64,000 nucleotides of DNA from Paguma larvata (taxonomy: Eukaryota; Chordata; Mammalia; Carnivora; Viverridae): NCBI GenBank assembly GCA_030068075.1, contig CM057841.1, forward strand, positions 38,543,030 to 38,607,029, written 5' to 3'. The position numbers and the translations under genes are program-made. The notes beneath the pieces are model-generated. The model ran no database searches. It saw only the letters and a program-made list of their open reading frames with translations, and was not told where the DNA came from. Positions 10,562 to 23,494 of this stretch are shown piece after piece (the first letter of the stretch is position 1; each line of letters begins with the position of its first letter).

Positions 10562-11139
10562 GCAAGACTACATTATTATAAGTAGTGGTATATACTTCCA
10601 CCCAAAGACTCATTATATATACTTATCTGTGTTTTGTGATATTGGCAACTGTTCACCATCTTTGTCTAGATTTCTTATTATATAACGGATCCAACCCCTC
10701 TTTGACCAAAAGTAATGCTTAGCCTATAGAAGAGAAGCTTTGGAAAGATACCATCTTGCATAGACAACTTTACATGATCTTGGGATGATGACCAAACAGA
10801 AATTAGATCACTCATAAACTACAAAATAATAGTTCCAGTTGACTGAGACATCTGGAACAATTTCCAGTCTTGCATGTTAGGACATCTGGGCACCTATAAA
10901 TAACTTAGCCATATTTCTTACAATTTAATGATTTCCATCTTAACATTGGGCAAAATCATCGGTATCATAAAATTAGGGGTTTTACATATTCCAAACTTAC
11001 AAAGAAATTTATCACCCAAATAATTTTTTTAAAAAGGATAAAAATGTGTTTCTTATGTATAATGTTAGAAGTTGTTGTTTCTGATTTTAACAATGAGAAG
11101 TATGGACTCTATCGAAAACATAATGATAAAGATAACTAA
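10562..11139. other. Unassigned non-coding stretch
   Basis: No gene and no repeat I can name. Confidence 0.55.
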
Positions 11140-11346
11140 GGGTGCCTGGGTGGCTCAGTTAGTTGAGACTTCGACTTCAACTCTGGTCATGATCTCAGTT
11201 AGAGCCCCATATCAGGCTCACTGTTGTCAGCATAGGGTCAGCTTTGAATCCTCTGTCTCTTCTCTCTCTGCCCTTCATCTGTTTCCTTACTTTTTTTCTC
11301 TCTCTCTCTCTTCCTCTCTCTCAAAAATAAACAAACATTAAAAAAA
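11140..11346 (+). mobile_element. CAN-SINE
   Basis: Head 'gggtgcctgggtggctcagt', CT-rich middle with a (CT)n run, tail 'aaaaataaacaaacatta'. I see no clear target-site duplication. The 89-codon plus frame at 11072-11341 lies largely inside the SINE. Confidence 0.94.
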
Positions 11347-12189
11347 GCAAGACAAATAATAATTAACTTTTTATTATTATTCCAAAATTTTAGCCAGACA
11401 TAAATGTAGTTAGTTTCCTTTCAGATATTTCCCATGCAAATAAATAAATACAGAGAAAAATAAGTTTAAACTTGTTCTACAAGAGATAAAAAGATATATT
11501 TATCGACACTATTCCTTTGACCTTTCAACAAAGATCACCAGCCCTTCTTTGAAGAAGTAGGCTTAGAAATTCACCCTGGAGCATATCTTGAGGGTCCTAC
11601 TTACTTATGCAGATTTATGCTAGGCAGACTCTGCCTTAGAAGAAGTGTCTAAAGGAAACCTTTGTTTAGTTTATCAAAGTCCAGCATCCCCCTTTGTGGC
11701 TTATTGAAATCTGAGAATAGAGAACAATTTGAGTAAGAGTTAGGGAGGTCTTTATTAGTTTGTTTTTTCAGAGAGATGGACAGTAAATGTCCAACCCTCT
11801 CTCAGTTAAGGAAATAATAGATCAAGGAGGGCAAATATAATCCAAAACAAGGCCCAGTTAGTAGGTTAAGGTCAAAAAGCTCCCGAAATGGTCACCATGA
11901 GTTGTAGAGAACGGGTCTGGCTTCACGGCCCAGCGACCAGAACAGTCACACAAGGACCCCTCCCATTAGGGACCCACACTTACTTTAATGCTCTGGTGTT
12001 GTTCCCTTGAAATTCTTAATTATTTCTAAACAAGTGGTTCTGCCTTTTTATTTTACAGTTGGCCATGCAAATGGACTAAGGGCAGGGTGCCCAACATGAG
12101 CCCCTTTGGCATGAACGTTATTTTCAGTTAAGTATTCAAAACCCATTAGATTCAGAAAAAGTTCCTTACCTTCTCCACACCTGCCTAAA
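11347..12189. other. Unassigned stretch, possibly LTR-related
   Basis: No gene. The sequence immediately before the LTR at 12190 has a slightly higher GC content and may include its older part or another ERV relic, but I cannot anchor it. Confidence 0.4.
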
Positions 12190-12605
12190 AAAATTTAGAT
12201 AGAGGACCTGTTCCAGGAAGAGAGCTATCACCAAAGATAACTACATTACGATATGAACTAGGATGTATGGTGGACAGGACAGAGCCTAGCAAGGCCTGTT
12301 TGATCAACATCCTCTCTTTGTCCCTTTCATTTTGAATGGCCCAAGCATTTACTCTTCTTCATTTCCCCTGGAAATTATATTCTTTCCTTTTGGAGATCCA
12401 ACCCCCTACCCCATTCCCCTTAGTTCAAAATGGCATATATACCTCATTTTGCCTGACTCTCTTTGGGATTTCCATGTCTGCATGGATTCCCCATATGTGT
12501 GATATTAAAGTTAATATTCTGTTAATCTATCTGTCCCATGTCAGTTTGATTCTTAGTCCAGTTAGAAGGACCTTGGGGACATGATATTCTTGTTCTCCTG
12601 GTAGA
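12190..12605 (+). mobile_element. ERV-type solo LTR
   Basis: Shows an LTR order: 'aggcctgtttgatcaacatc', 'ccctttcattttgaatggcc', 'tttggagatccaacccc', a TATA-like 'catatatac' (12434-12442), an ATTAAA signal (12504-12509), and a U5-like end 'ctgttaatctatctgtccc..ttagtccagttagaagga'. The 63-base spacing of TATA and ATTAAA fits an LTR promoter plus R region. No gag, pol or env frame lies next to it. Family not assigned. Confidence 0.65.
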
Positions 12606-13494
12606 AAAAGATGGCACATGGCACTGGAGTCAGCCATTGGGTATATAAAGCGATTGTATTATTCTGAGCCAATAAGTAGGATATGGGAAAAGTACTCTTT
12701 CAGCTAACAATTAGCTTTGTCAGAGGTGGCCGTGTTTGTATAATGAAAGGATTGGTCTCTAATAGAAGTAATGCTTATATATAAAAGAGGTATCAAAAAG
12801 ATGTGGCACAGCAACTTAACACACTAAGTTATTGAAAAACTAAGATGGCAGAAGATGTTATATTTTTGTCCTGGAACTGGGACACTTGGCCAGCTCACTC
12901 TACAATAAATAATAGTAGATAGCTTACTCTAATTTCTAGACTCTTCCCTCTGCTTTTATTTTGGACTTCTGCACATTAGTCTAAGACCTATCTCTCCTTT
13001 GGTAGACATCCATAAAGATTCAAACCTTCAAAGCTTCAAAATCTATTATGATCATAACGATGGCCTTGGGCTCCATGGAAATATAGAAATACAAGAAAGA
13101 GAGAGAGAGGGAGAGAAAGAGGGAGAGAGAAATGATCTGACTCTTTAGAACCTATTCTAGCATTCAGGATGCTTATATCCATAGCCTGCATACTCTGATA
13201 AATGTGAACAAAGAAAACAGATTCCTTCTCTCCTCACAGACAAGAGCAACAAAGCAGGAATTCTTTTGAAATCACAAGAAGGGTTTGGAGATATAAATAG
13301 CATTATATTGGATTTCAATTATAATTACCAGATGGATTCTGAGCTTGGCCCTCCGGGTTGGCTGAGAAGATACAATTTATATTCCATACTTTGTAAGCAA
13401 TAATGAAGGAATCTCTGACACAAAAAATAATCTATGTTAATAATAGTAATATTATAATATTCACACTATTTTGTAACCTGGTTAAAAATAACAA
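12606..13494. other. Unassigned stretch with GA-rich run
   Basis: Purine-rich (GA)n at 13094-13132. No gene. Confidence 0.55.
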
Positions 13495-13600
13495 GAATAT
13501 ATGTGATTTTTCTCCATATTACCATATGCCTCAATAATTATTTTTAATAGCTATATAGTTTTCTATGGCATGATGGTGCCATAACTGTTACAGTTGTTTC
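13495..13600 (-). mobile_element. L1M 3'-region relic, part 1
   Basis: 'ctccatattaccatatgcc' and 'taatagctatatagttttct' resemble the antisense L1 3' region ('..atggctgcatagtattcc..'). The next segment of the same order appears at 13930. Confidence 0.5.
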
Positions 13601-13635
13601 CTCTTTGGAATGTGTACCTGTGTCTATTTTTCTCC

Positions 13636-13720
13636 ACTTAGTCAACAAATATTTATTCAAAGCAAGACCCTGAAACATTGAGGATAAGAAACTGGAGAAA
13701 CGAACACCTTTCTGACTATA
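13636..13720 (-). mobile_element. L2 3' end relic, antisense
   Basis: 'gtcaacaaatatttattcaa' then 'gaccctgaaacattgaggat' resembles the reverse complement of the L2 terminus. Confidence 0.5.
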
Positions 13721-13929
13721 TGGGTGATGGTAAGTTAAAAACAGAACCACACCACCATAAAACACCTGCATGTGGTCATTGGTTTTGAGGCACTTAAAAT
13801 AATAATAAAATACATTCTGACTGGGTCAACAAAATTTAAAATGCTTAAGGGCATAACAACAGTATATTCTAATGGAAACAAGTTTTCCCTACATAAATAT
13901 GTTTTTAGTCACTGAACTTCATCTAATGA

Positions 13930-14025
13930 AATAGGTGGTAACCATATGTTTTTGCTATTGCTCTAGACATTTAGATTGCTTCATATTTTTCCTTATTGTA
14001 AATAAATCTGACTTAGTAAGAGTGG
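13930..14025 (-). mobile_element. L1M 3'-region relic, part 2
   Basis: 'agacatttagattgcttcat' and 'ccttattgtaaataaatct' match the antisense L1 order after the piece at 13495-13600. Confidence 0.5.
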
Positions 14026-14108
14026 ACATGAGAAAATTCACTTTATCCTCATTTTATTAGCAACCAGAGCAAAGAAAGAAACAGTTTTACGTCCACCTTA
14101 TTTATCGG

Positions 14109-14141
14109 AGACAGAGAGAGAGAGAGAGAGCGAGAGAGAGG
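14109..14141. repeat. (GA)n microsatellite
   Basis: About 15 GA units with one C interruption. Confidence 0.95.
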
Positions 14142-15489
14142 TGATGATTCTGTCAAGAATGAGTCATTTTCCCCAGACTCGAATATTTAAAGAAAGTGTG
14201 CATCCAAGGTAGTTCTGCATATAAAGGAAGAGCCATGTACAGGTGATGTCTGTGGAAGAAGATTCATTAGGTTTGTTGAAGACATAAAGAAAGCGTAAAT
14301 GCCTATCATTTTTCTATTCTACGTGTCTAGGTCACAGTGTTGGAAGGGCCATAACAACGGGATCAACAGTCCTCTCCAAAAGCAAATTTTCAATAACCCC
14401 ACAGTATTTGAATGCGGCCACATGTTTGGTACCAGAGAACTCTTTACAGGTGAGCTTAGAGTTATGCTTCTAAGAAGTAAAAGATGACAAATGTGTGATA
14501 CTAGCCTTGGATTAAGTCTTGGCTAGAACAGTGGGTTTTGAGTCTTTGACCAACAGCCTCATAAACATAGAGTCTGTGAGTCATATTCCTTGTATTTTCA
14601 CATGGTAACAATAGCAAGGCAGGCAATGAGCCCATATAAGTTGAATGAACTGGTAGAAAACAAACAACAGGGCTTTTCTCTCCTTTGCTGTAATAACATT
14701 ATTTTTGAAGACACAATTCACTTGGTATTTGTTGTATACAAAAGTTTCCTGAAACTATTTTTATCACACAAGAAAGACAAGCTGATCTAGAGTAAGAAGG
14801 TTAAGGAGACATCTTTGAATTATAATATCTACTTTGGTAGTTAGGGTTTTGGTTGGAAATAGTTGATAATTGATTCTGATTAAATTAGGATGAAATTAAA
14901 TTTAAGAGGTGGGTACAGGATAGATCATGCAATCTAGAAGGCCAGAGAGCAAGGCTTGGGAAATGTGCCAGAGCCAAAAAAAAGGGCTTTATAATCAGAT
15001 AACAGCCAGAATCACGTTTTCTGGAGTAGACTACTTGCCATCACCTTCAGGGCCAGCGTGCTATTATTACTGAACCTAACTGCCAATGAAAAGCGAGGCT
15101 ATTTCTACCTCTTTCTTTATGAACAGTCCCCTGCCCCTGTGTATCACCTCCTTCAAATTTGAAGCCTGCTATTGTGGTCCTTTAGTTTTATTTTCAGTTC
15201 TGTGGTGTATTCCTTAAAACAAAGTCCTTTTCTATTTAAAGTTAACCAAAATTGGCTTGTTTTTGTTTGTCTGCAATCAAGCTACCAAAACCAATGCACC
15301 CCACCCCTTTCATTGACTACTGTAAAGCAAACTATCTTTGAAGATGGTGTATTCATATCTTTTCCATGAAACCCCTTCTCTTTCAGATACCATTATCAAA
15401 ATCTCACATTTGTTTGCTTTATGTCTTATTCAAATAGCTATTGCAATAACTTTAATAACTCTTTGCACTCCATTTATTTATATTCCTAT
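14142..15489. other. Unassigned stretch
   Basis: No gene. 14830-15030 has the feel of an ancient dispersed repeat ('gggttttggttggaaatag', 'ccagagagcaaggcttggg'), which I cannot name. The several open frames of 60-70 codons lack domains. Confidence 0.45.
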
Positions 15490-15605
15490 TCCCTCTCTGA
15501 GCTCTTTGAAGGCAGAAACTCACTCTGACCTATTTTTTTATCCTTAGTACCTAGCTTAGTGTTTGGTGAATTGGAAGTCAATAAATGCTTGCTGAACCAC
15601 TGCAA
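15490..15605 (+). mobile_element. L2 LINE 3' end
   Basis: 'ctctgagctctttgaaggca', 'ccttagtacctagcttagtg' and 'gtcaataaatgcttgctgaa' follow the L2 sense 3' end closely. Confidence 0.8.
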
Positions 15606-17925
15606 GGCTATGAACCTCCATGTCACTGGGGCCCAAAGTGGTGCTTGGCATCTAAGCCCTGTCAATGACTGACCCCTGGAATGAAAGGGAGAAAACTCTG
15701 CTTACTTAAGTGGATAGTCATCCTCACCTTTCTGCATGGAACACACAGAGATATTTGTAAAGCAGTCCTTTATCTAGCTGGCTATAATATGTGTTTGCTA
15801 ATCTATTATGCCTTCATAAACTTCTATAGTTTACATTTTAAGCTATGATTCTACCCTGAAATGCATAACACATCCTGTGGCATTGCTATAAATGTTAATT
15901 GACTCTAATTTGATAAACTGTCAGAATTTGAACATCATGTATAGTCTATCCTAGGGAATTAAACATATAGTACAGAAGAAATTAAAGCCTCTGTATTGTG
16001 ATCCCACAGCTCCTGCCTTGTACTGTAAGCGTAAGATTTGGCAATTACAAGGCATCGCATTGTTGCAGGGTTCTTTTTTTCCCCACTAATGCAAATGTCT
16101 TATCACTGTTGAAATGCTTAAAATTACTTTTAAAATGAGCATCTGCAAGAAAATACCGCACTAAGTTGAGAGGAAAAAAGAGGAATAGATACCATAGATT
16201 TTCACGAATATGTTCAACATAATTTTAACCAGACATTTAAAGTAATTGAGTTGTGAAGTTTTGTTATTTTTCTTATCAAGCCCACATTTCAGAAAATAAA
16301 GTTGCCAATTAAAAAAAAAACACTTATGATTATATAGAGGTAATATAACTTATGTTTTCACATATCCTAAGAAAGTTTCAACAAAGGAAAGCTGAAAAGA
16401 AATCATTTTCGCAGAAATAATTTTCAGAAATTGCTTTAGTCTCACATTGTTAAGCACACACAGAGAAGAATGAAGACATATAATACATTCAGACCTCAAA
16501 GGTAGATACTTGTGTTTCACATACAAGCAGTTCATTTAGAATTGATCTGAAATCACTGAATATACATCATATTTGATGTTTCAATTGTTCCCTTAAAATA
16601 AAAATTGGAAAATATAATAATTCTCTGACTTAAGTTCACCCCTGCTATTACTGGGTGACATTTCAAATTACATATTTGTCATTCTTTTCCTTGCCTTTTG
16701 TAGCACAAATAGACTGAGCACAGTAAAGAGAATATATTTTAAATTTTAGGTGTTCCCTTTGAGAGGATTTTCATAATATTTGTCACTGCATTTTAATTTG
16801 TAGTAATAGCAGAATAAAACATTTGCAAAAATGCATAGGACATACATTTACAATTCCACCTCTACCACCCTCCTTTTCCTCCTCCCAACACAGTCATTTT
16901 CTAAGTTGTCAAAAGATAGATGGTCTCCAGGGCTAGTTTGTCATAAAAGGTAAGATCAAACTGATAGGAAAAAAAGAAAAAAAAAAATTGCAATGAGCTT
17001 GTGCACTGAGCCAGGCAGTGCAAGAATCACTGGCAGTTTCTCCAAAGCAATCTGACAGACTTCCTTTGTCTGCTTGTTGAGCTACTCACAGTATCACATG
17101 TCATGACTTTCTACCATGCTCTCACCATGTTCTTGCCTTGGAACCTCTGTTTTGGGTGCCGCCTGCTGGGGGCACTACCGAGGCCAGAGAATATTCAGAG
17201 AATTTCTAAAATGAATTTGACTTTTAGGAGCTTCTAAAAAGGAATGCATCTCTGCTCATCTCTCTGCCAAAGAGCTGTCACTCTCTTGAAAAGTTAAATT
17301 TGTCACAAGGAAAGAAAATTTTACCGTAGCCTGTTTAAATAAGTTAGGGAGTAGAATCTTCTCCCCAATGCTTTTTCCACAGCAAGCAAATGTATCAATC
17401 ATTTTATTCTCTGAAATAACAATTTATTATCCATGCAGGAGGCCTTAGATTCAATCTGCACAGTGTTCTGAGTGTCGCATCAGATACTAAGACCTGCCAT
17501 CAGTCTTTATCAGGGTAATCACTCGGCTCTTGTCATCAGTTTTTAATAATAAAACTATTTATTACTTCAATAATTATTTATGACAAGAAGCTTGCCATTG
17601 GCATCATGAATAAATATTGATAAATTGCTTGGTTAATAAACGGGTACTGCTTAAGTATCTTGGAGAATGTGAAAATGAGAGTATTATTATTATAAAGAGT
17701 TATTGTAAAAAAAAAAAAGTGAAATGTTTATCCCTTATTGAAAAGATTATATTTGCCCAACAGGAATCCCATGAAAAGAAAGTGAGAAATCTAATTTGTA
17801 AAAGGACAAAGATTCAGCATGAAAGACTGAAGAAGCAATATTAAACCATAAAGAATCCATAATTTTCAGGCATCGTATCTAGATGCCAAATTAAACTAAA
17901 TGAATTGGACTCAGTTTGAGGCATT
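15606..17925. other. Long repeat-free stretch
   Basis: About 2.3 kb with no recognised interspersed repeat, only short A-runs (16310-16320, 16977-16987, 17708-17719). No exon is supported. A CTCF-like motif sits at 17161-17179. The lack of insertions is compatible with, but does not prove, functional constraint. Confidence 0.5.
17161..17179 (+). promoter_or_regulatory. CTCF-like binding motif
   Basis: 'gcctgctgggggcactacc' fits 12 of 14 positions of the degenerate CTCF core CCASYAGRKGGCRS, including the GGGGGC block and the 'CACTA' right side. It is in an otherwise AT-rich, repeat-free stretch. Occupancy cannot be judged from sequence. Confidence 0.45.
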
Positions 17926-18045
17926 GTGTGTATATATATATATATATGTACGCACACACATGCACACATATATACATACATATACAGATGCACATGCACT
18001 TATATGTATACAAATATATACATACATACACACACATATATTTTA
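17926..18045. repeat. Compound (TA)n/(CA)n microsatellite
   Basis: Mixed TATA, CACA and TACA units. The 88- and 99-codon frames on opposite strands across it are simple-repeat artefacts. Confidence 0.95.
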
Positions 18046-19187
18046 AAATGGAGATCAAAGATTTAGAAACTATGTTAAAAACACTTTTTTTTAAAGCTGT
18101 GATCAGCTCCCATGAGCCACAGATTTTTTTTTTAATGTCTTTTATGACAGGCTGGAAACACGAATTTGAAATGGGAGTCTGAAATAGCATTAAATCTCAT
18201 CCTCTGATGAGCTGCTGGGAACACATGGATATAATCTTTACTTAAAGAGAGTCTTTCCCTTGGGCAAATTTTCTGGAAATCACAAAGGACTCAAAGGACT
18301 CAAACATGACTAACAGTTACCTGGTCAGTGATGCTGGATAATAGGATATTCAACTTAAAAGTCAGAGCTGCTTCTACAAGACGCTGGTAGAGACCTCTTA
18401 GCCATCTTGACTGCATGGCATCAAGGATGCAAAATCAAAATAGGAGCCAGGAGAGAGTCAGTTAACGGCAGTTAGGAGATACTCTATTTTTTTAAAAAAA
18501 CTGCAAGTAAAGCTGGAGCCCACTATAGGAACCTGCGAACAGAAGTCATCAATTCCATCCAAACCAGGTCCAAATTGGACTGCGGAGTTGAAGGTAAATA
18601 AAGAGTGGCACTCTATGAATGCAAGGAGATCGTATGGGTGGTTGCCCCAAAAGGAGACTCTGAAACAAGGATTTGAATGCAAATACTGGATTTGAGACGT
18701 GATCCGAGGAAGGACCATGACGAGAATGGGGAAATTTGCACGAGGCCAGTAAAAGGTCTTTTATTGAGCTGGTTACTGCTGTAGGGAATTTGGTTCTCTC
18801 TCAGCGGAGAACTCTAGGAGGCAGTTTAGAACATGAATCATAGCTCATCCAAGAGTGAGGTAAGGAATCTGGTATGTTTAGGTTTCAAATTTCGAACATG
18901 TGTGCTAAGAAAACACATGCAGTGTACCAACAGCTTCTTTTACAGTGAGACAACAGGAAATTGCAAAATTGGATTTTTCCAAGAGTTTGGTGGGATCAAG
19001 GAACAGGTTCATGCAAATAAGAGGGAAGGGTGGAAGGAACTAATGAAGAGAATTATCATGGATAGGGCTTTCTCTTGAGTGCATTGGAAGGAGATGGAGT
19101 AGTTCAAGTACACAAAGCATCAGTTAAATGTATGTATAAAGAATGACTTTTAAAAACTACAAACACAAATCTGACTATCAGCAGGCA
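18046..19187. other. Unassigned stretch
   Basis: No gene. 18640-18780 ('gaaacaaggatttgaatgc', 'gatccgaggaaggaccatga') may be an ancient dispersed element that I cannot name. Confidence 0.45.
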
Positions 19188-19405
19188 CTTCAGAAGTGGT
19201 TAAGCACTTGGGCTAAGGTATCAACATGCCTGGATTTGAATCTCAGCTCCAAGATTTATTTTCTGTAACCTTGGGGAAGTTGTCATTTCTCATATAGATT
19301 ATGGAGAGAATTAAATGAAGCAAATTGTAGAATATGATTAGCACTGTGCCTGGTCCTGGGTGGGTACTCAGTAATGTTAGCAATTATTAGTGTTATTATT
19401 ATTAA
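19188..19405 (+). mobile_element. MIR SINE, near full length
   Basis: Runs from 'cacttgggctaaggta' through 'ggatttgaatctcagctcc', 'gtaaccttggggaagttgtc', 'gagagaattaaatgaagc' and 'gcactgtgcctgg' to 'actcagtaatgttagcaatt'. Confidence 0.88.
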
Positions 19406-19719
19406 GCATGCCCTGGTAAATCCTAACTTAGTCACAAGACTGATATGATTAATTAGAAACAACTGTTTGAGTTCTGAGGTTGTCCAGACTTCCATTGGCC
19501 TACTGGATGGTTTGCACAAATAATTTGCAAGAAAGAACCAGCCAGTATATTCAGCAGACTCCTGATGAATGAGGAATATTTTTTGAAAGCCAGAATGACT
19601 GACTTCATAACCAGAGGAATTAAATGGATTATTTAAAGCTGGATTGATTCAAAACCATAGATGAAGAAACATATTCATCATAGTTCTATATGTAATTACT
19701 CCAATGACACCTGGTTTTT

Positions 19720-19815
19720 AATTGTCTCTCATGCACTAGCTATTATGTAGAGCAATGAACACATCAGGGTACTCTGCCTTCAAAAATCTTACATTGTAGT
19801 GGTTCAAAACAATGA
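19720..19815 (-). mobile_element. L2 3' fragment, antisense
   Basis: 'actagctattatgtagagca', 'caaaaatcttacattgtagt' follow antisense L2. It precedes a larger L2 piece at 19925. Confidence 0.55.
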
Positions 19816-19924
19816 ACCAGTGATTATAGGAATGAAAAAAAAAGAAGGACAAAACACTAAGAGGCAGAGAACCAAGATATCCAATCACAGCTAAGGGAAA
19901 ACAGACACCTATCTTAATTAGTTC

Positions 19925-20480
19925 TTCCCATAAGCATTTGTTCAGCACCTAATGTGCATCAGACACTGTGCCAGGCAGTGGCACACATCTAAGAGGACAA
20001 AGAATGAAATTTCAGCTGTAGTAAATAACACTATGAGAAGATCAGTCTAGAGAAACGTTAGAAAAAACAGCATTGCTGCAGAAATCATGATGGAGCTAGG
20101 TGTTCAAGGGGCAAGGGATCTTTCCAGGCTCAATCAGAGAGGAGTGGTTCAAGCAGAGGGAAGAGCGTGTGCAATCACCTTGCATCAGAAGTAAACAAAG
20201 GTGGCCCTAAATCTTCTAAGCTGTAGCTGGAGCAGGGCAAGCAAGGCAGGGAACATAATATGAAGAGGGCTGTCAGAAAGCAGAGCACTAAAGGGCCCTG
20301 CAGGCCAGGTTCCGGTTGTGGCTCTATCCTAAGAACAATGGGAGATAGTTGGAGGTTTTGAGGCCCAACATGCATGATGGGATCTGCTTTTGGAACATGT
20401 CCCACTGGTGGCAGTTCAGAGACCACTTTGCAAGGCCAGAGAAGACCAATCATCAGCTGTGGCAGTCATCCCTGTGAAGG
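19925..20480 (-). mobile_element. L2 LINE 3' region, antisense
   Basis: Long collinear match to the reverse complement of L2: 'gttcagcacctaatgtgcat', 'tgtgccaggcagtgg', 'aagcagagggaagagcgtg', 'agggccctgcaggcc', 'ctaagaacaatgggagatag' and 'atgatgggatctgctttt'. The 92-codon minus frame at 20175-20453 lies within it and is not a gene. Confidence 0.85.
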
Positions 20481-21494
20481 TTGATGGAGGAGACTTTATG
20501 CTGCAAAGAGAAGTGGGAAAGTTGGATGAACAGCAAGGGAAGCAGCCTCAACAGAAGGAACCAAGCTAAACCAGACAGTGTGATTATTTTGAGAAATACA
20601 AAGGGAATCCATTATTGCTGGAGAATTGAACTTACAGGAGAGATAGTGAGTGGATGATAGTGAGTGGAAGCCTCAGAAGATTCCAGAGGACATAATGAAA
20701 AGATTTTAAGGGCATAGCCTTCATTCTAAGCTCTATTAAAATATCTTAAGAAAGGTTTTTGAAAGATTACTAGGTAAAGGAACAAACAAAAACCAACAAC
20801 TAATTCCAAGGGAGGATAAGACTACCGCTCCATGGAAAACTGTTAGTCATTTCATGTGTCAAAACTCATGGAAAACACTGGAAAACACTATCAGCTATAC
20901 AGGAGCACTCAACAATCCACCTGATGTCATAGTCCCTGACAGAGTGCGAGTTTCACTTAGAAAATATTTGTTAAGCTTATACTGACTGATGCAGATCTGA
21001 TGATACCCAAATTGGCCCTGCCTACTCTGTATGGTTCAGTGAATTCACCCATCCTGAGATCCAGGCCACGGCTAGGTGATTGATTACAGCCGGTCAAGTG
21101 TGAGGATAAGGCTGGAGCTTGGTTCTATCACAGTTGGAGCTGCATTTTGAGTAAGAACTTTCAATTACAGAGATTGAATATATTCACACATAAGCCACTT
21201 TAAGGCAATCAAAGAATCATCTACTTGCCTAGAAATCATAATATTCTACATTGTCTCTTAAACAGTTTCCCTGTTTTTCTGTTTGTGTAGGTAGTTGGCT
21301 GTTACTTTTTAATGAAGATTTTTTGTTTCTCTGTCCCAATCATCTTCAAGATTTTGATTTTAGAGTCGTGGGAATGGCTTCAGTATCTGCATTAAAACGA
21401 AACTCCCCAGATAACTGTGACGTCCTTATAGATTTGTCAGCCTCACCCACTATACATTAAGCATTTAATTAAATTGAAATAACATGAAGGAGGG
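20481..21494. other. Unassigned stretch
   Basis: May contain decayed L2 in its first 200 bases. A 14-base unit 'gatagtgagtggat' is tandemly repeated at 20642-20668. No gene. Confidence 0.5.
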
Positions 21495-21600
21495 TAACTT
21501 AGCAGTTTGCTCATTCAACCAGCATGTATTAAGCATCTGCTCTCTTGCTATCTGTAGCTATGATAGTGGGTGAGATGAACCAGAAATAATTTGTATATGA
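21495..21600 (-). mobile_element. L2 3' fragment, antisense
   Basis: 'ctcattcaaccagcatgtat' and 'taagcatctgctctcttgc' resemble antisense L2. Confidence 0.5.
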
Positions 21601-23384
21601 AAAAGAGAAGAAAATGGAATGCAGAACCTAGAGGAAGCTATGCTTTTTGAGAGTGGACAAAGGAGGCAATAGAGGAGGCAAAGTCAGAGAGATGGGAGGG
21701 AAACCAGGCAAGAGCGAATCTGTCAAATATTTCATAATAATTATGGTGCTTTAATAATTCTTCATTTCTGCTTTTATCACTATTCAGCCAAAATGTTCAT
21801 AAACATTGTGAGGTGGGACCTAATTTACATATTCTGCCAATTATCTGTATTTATGGATAACCACTTGGAGGTTTTCCCCCATTACCCCGAATAATTGAGA
21901 ATTGGCTATAGAAGCAGTTTCCCTTCCCTGCTGAATAAACGTGCTGTATTTATATTATCCATTACCAGGTGGCAGACGTAATGTTCAGTGATGTGTGTTA
22001 CTTATCTGAAACTTGAAACTCCTTTCAAGGTTCAAGCTCACCAGTTAATAGAAGATAATCTGTATGGAGCATAAATTTCAAGGAGATGTCTACAATATAT
22101 CTTTTGTGAGCCTCCCGCTTGCCAAGATACCTCTTGCTGGAGTTGACTTTATTAGTAGTAACCATTTGCGCTGGGAAGCCTGTGACAATGATAAAGCTTT
22201 TACATTATATGAATTATATTGGACATATTCTATTTTTTCACATTCATTTGTTTACTAACAGACCTTAAGATAGAAAGCTTTCAAATCATCTGGCAAAATA
22301 TAATTAAGAATCACTCAGACATGTAATTTAATCAGAAGAATAGGAAATACATAAAGGTTATAAATGACTTCACAAATCACTTTAGAATTCTTATTCATAC
22401 TAATTCTTTTATGATGCAGATTAGGGAAGTGAGTTAGATGGATTTTAAATGTTTGGTTTTCACAGTATTTTAATTAATTAAAATAAAATCCATGTGGTTA
22501 ACCTAAGTATACAAAGAAAACAATTATAACTTAATCTCTTTAATGTCCAAGCTTTTAAATTGTGTCTTAGTATTTTGAACATAAGGCGGTTTCACACTGA
22601 GATGATAATAATATTAGTGGATATGGAATGCCATTTGTGGGACTATGTTTTAACATTGTATTTATTTCCCCAGATCTCATTTCGAATGATTCTTCTGTTA
22701 TGTAGATTTTTAGATTATAGACATTCTTGTTTATTTCTTTGTCATCCTTTCAAAGCATATGAAGCATATAAGATCACTTTATATTAATTCTAATTCTACT
22801 TTTCAGAGAAAGGTAAGCTATATTCCTGTTTCTTTCTTCCTATGATACAAAATTGCTTTTCAGATCCAATTCTTCTCTGTTAAATCAATCAAATTTGATC
22901 ACTGAAGCAGAAAAAAAAATAGACATATAGTTCAAATTTGTATTGGAAACATTATCTTGTTCTAATTTTAAACATGCAATCAGAGGAGGAACAATATCTT
23001 GAGAAACTAAACCTCAAGTCATGCGCTGTGAGTATGGTTGTGATGGGGAAACATTCAGCAAACATTTCAAAATCCATCAGCTCAGACTCAGTCAAACATA
23101 TCCATACCATCTGTCTACATGGTTTATGGATGCAATCCAAAATGACAAAAGGAATCGTCTAGACACCACGATGCTCAATATGACCCACATTTTTGGTTGG
23201 AGACACTCTGCAATGATTCTGTAGTTCACTGTAGCTTAGAGGTAGTTTGGACCCCTTTCACGACATACTTCTCTTTCCTTGTTTTATTGTTGCTGAAGTA
23301 TTTGTCTATCTCTATCTACTAGATATATGGTGACCTAATAGAAAAAAACATTTTCTTTGTAGGGAAACAGGCTTATGTTTGATT
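21601..23384. other. Repeat-poor stretch
   Basis: About 1.8 kb with no clear interspersed repeat. Overlapping frames at 22938-23224 on both strands show no domain. Candidate unique or conserved non-coding DNA. Confidence 0.45.
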
Positions 23385-23490
23385 CCAGGTTCTGCCACTC
23401 CCATTCAAAAGATACTGGTCATTTTTGTCACTTTTTTTTTTTAAACTTCACTGAGCCATTGTTAATCATTGGTAAGATTTATAAAATAGT
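23385..23490 (+). mobile_element. MIR-like relic
   Basis: 'gattccaggttctgccactc' is MIR-like. Weak downstream support. Confidence 0.4.
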
Positions 23491-23494
23491 TGAA

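Noticed and set aside
17891..18190. Tyrosine/cysteine-rich frames on both strands
   Set aside because: Translation of a TA/CA microsatellite.
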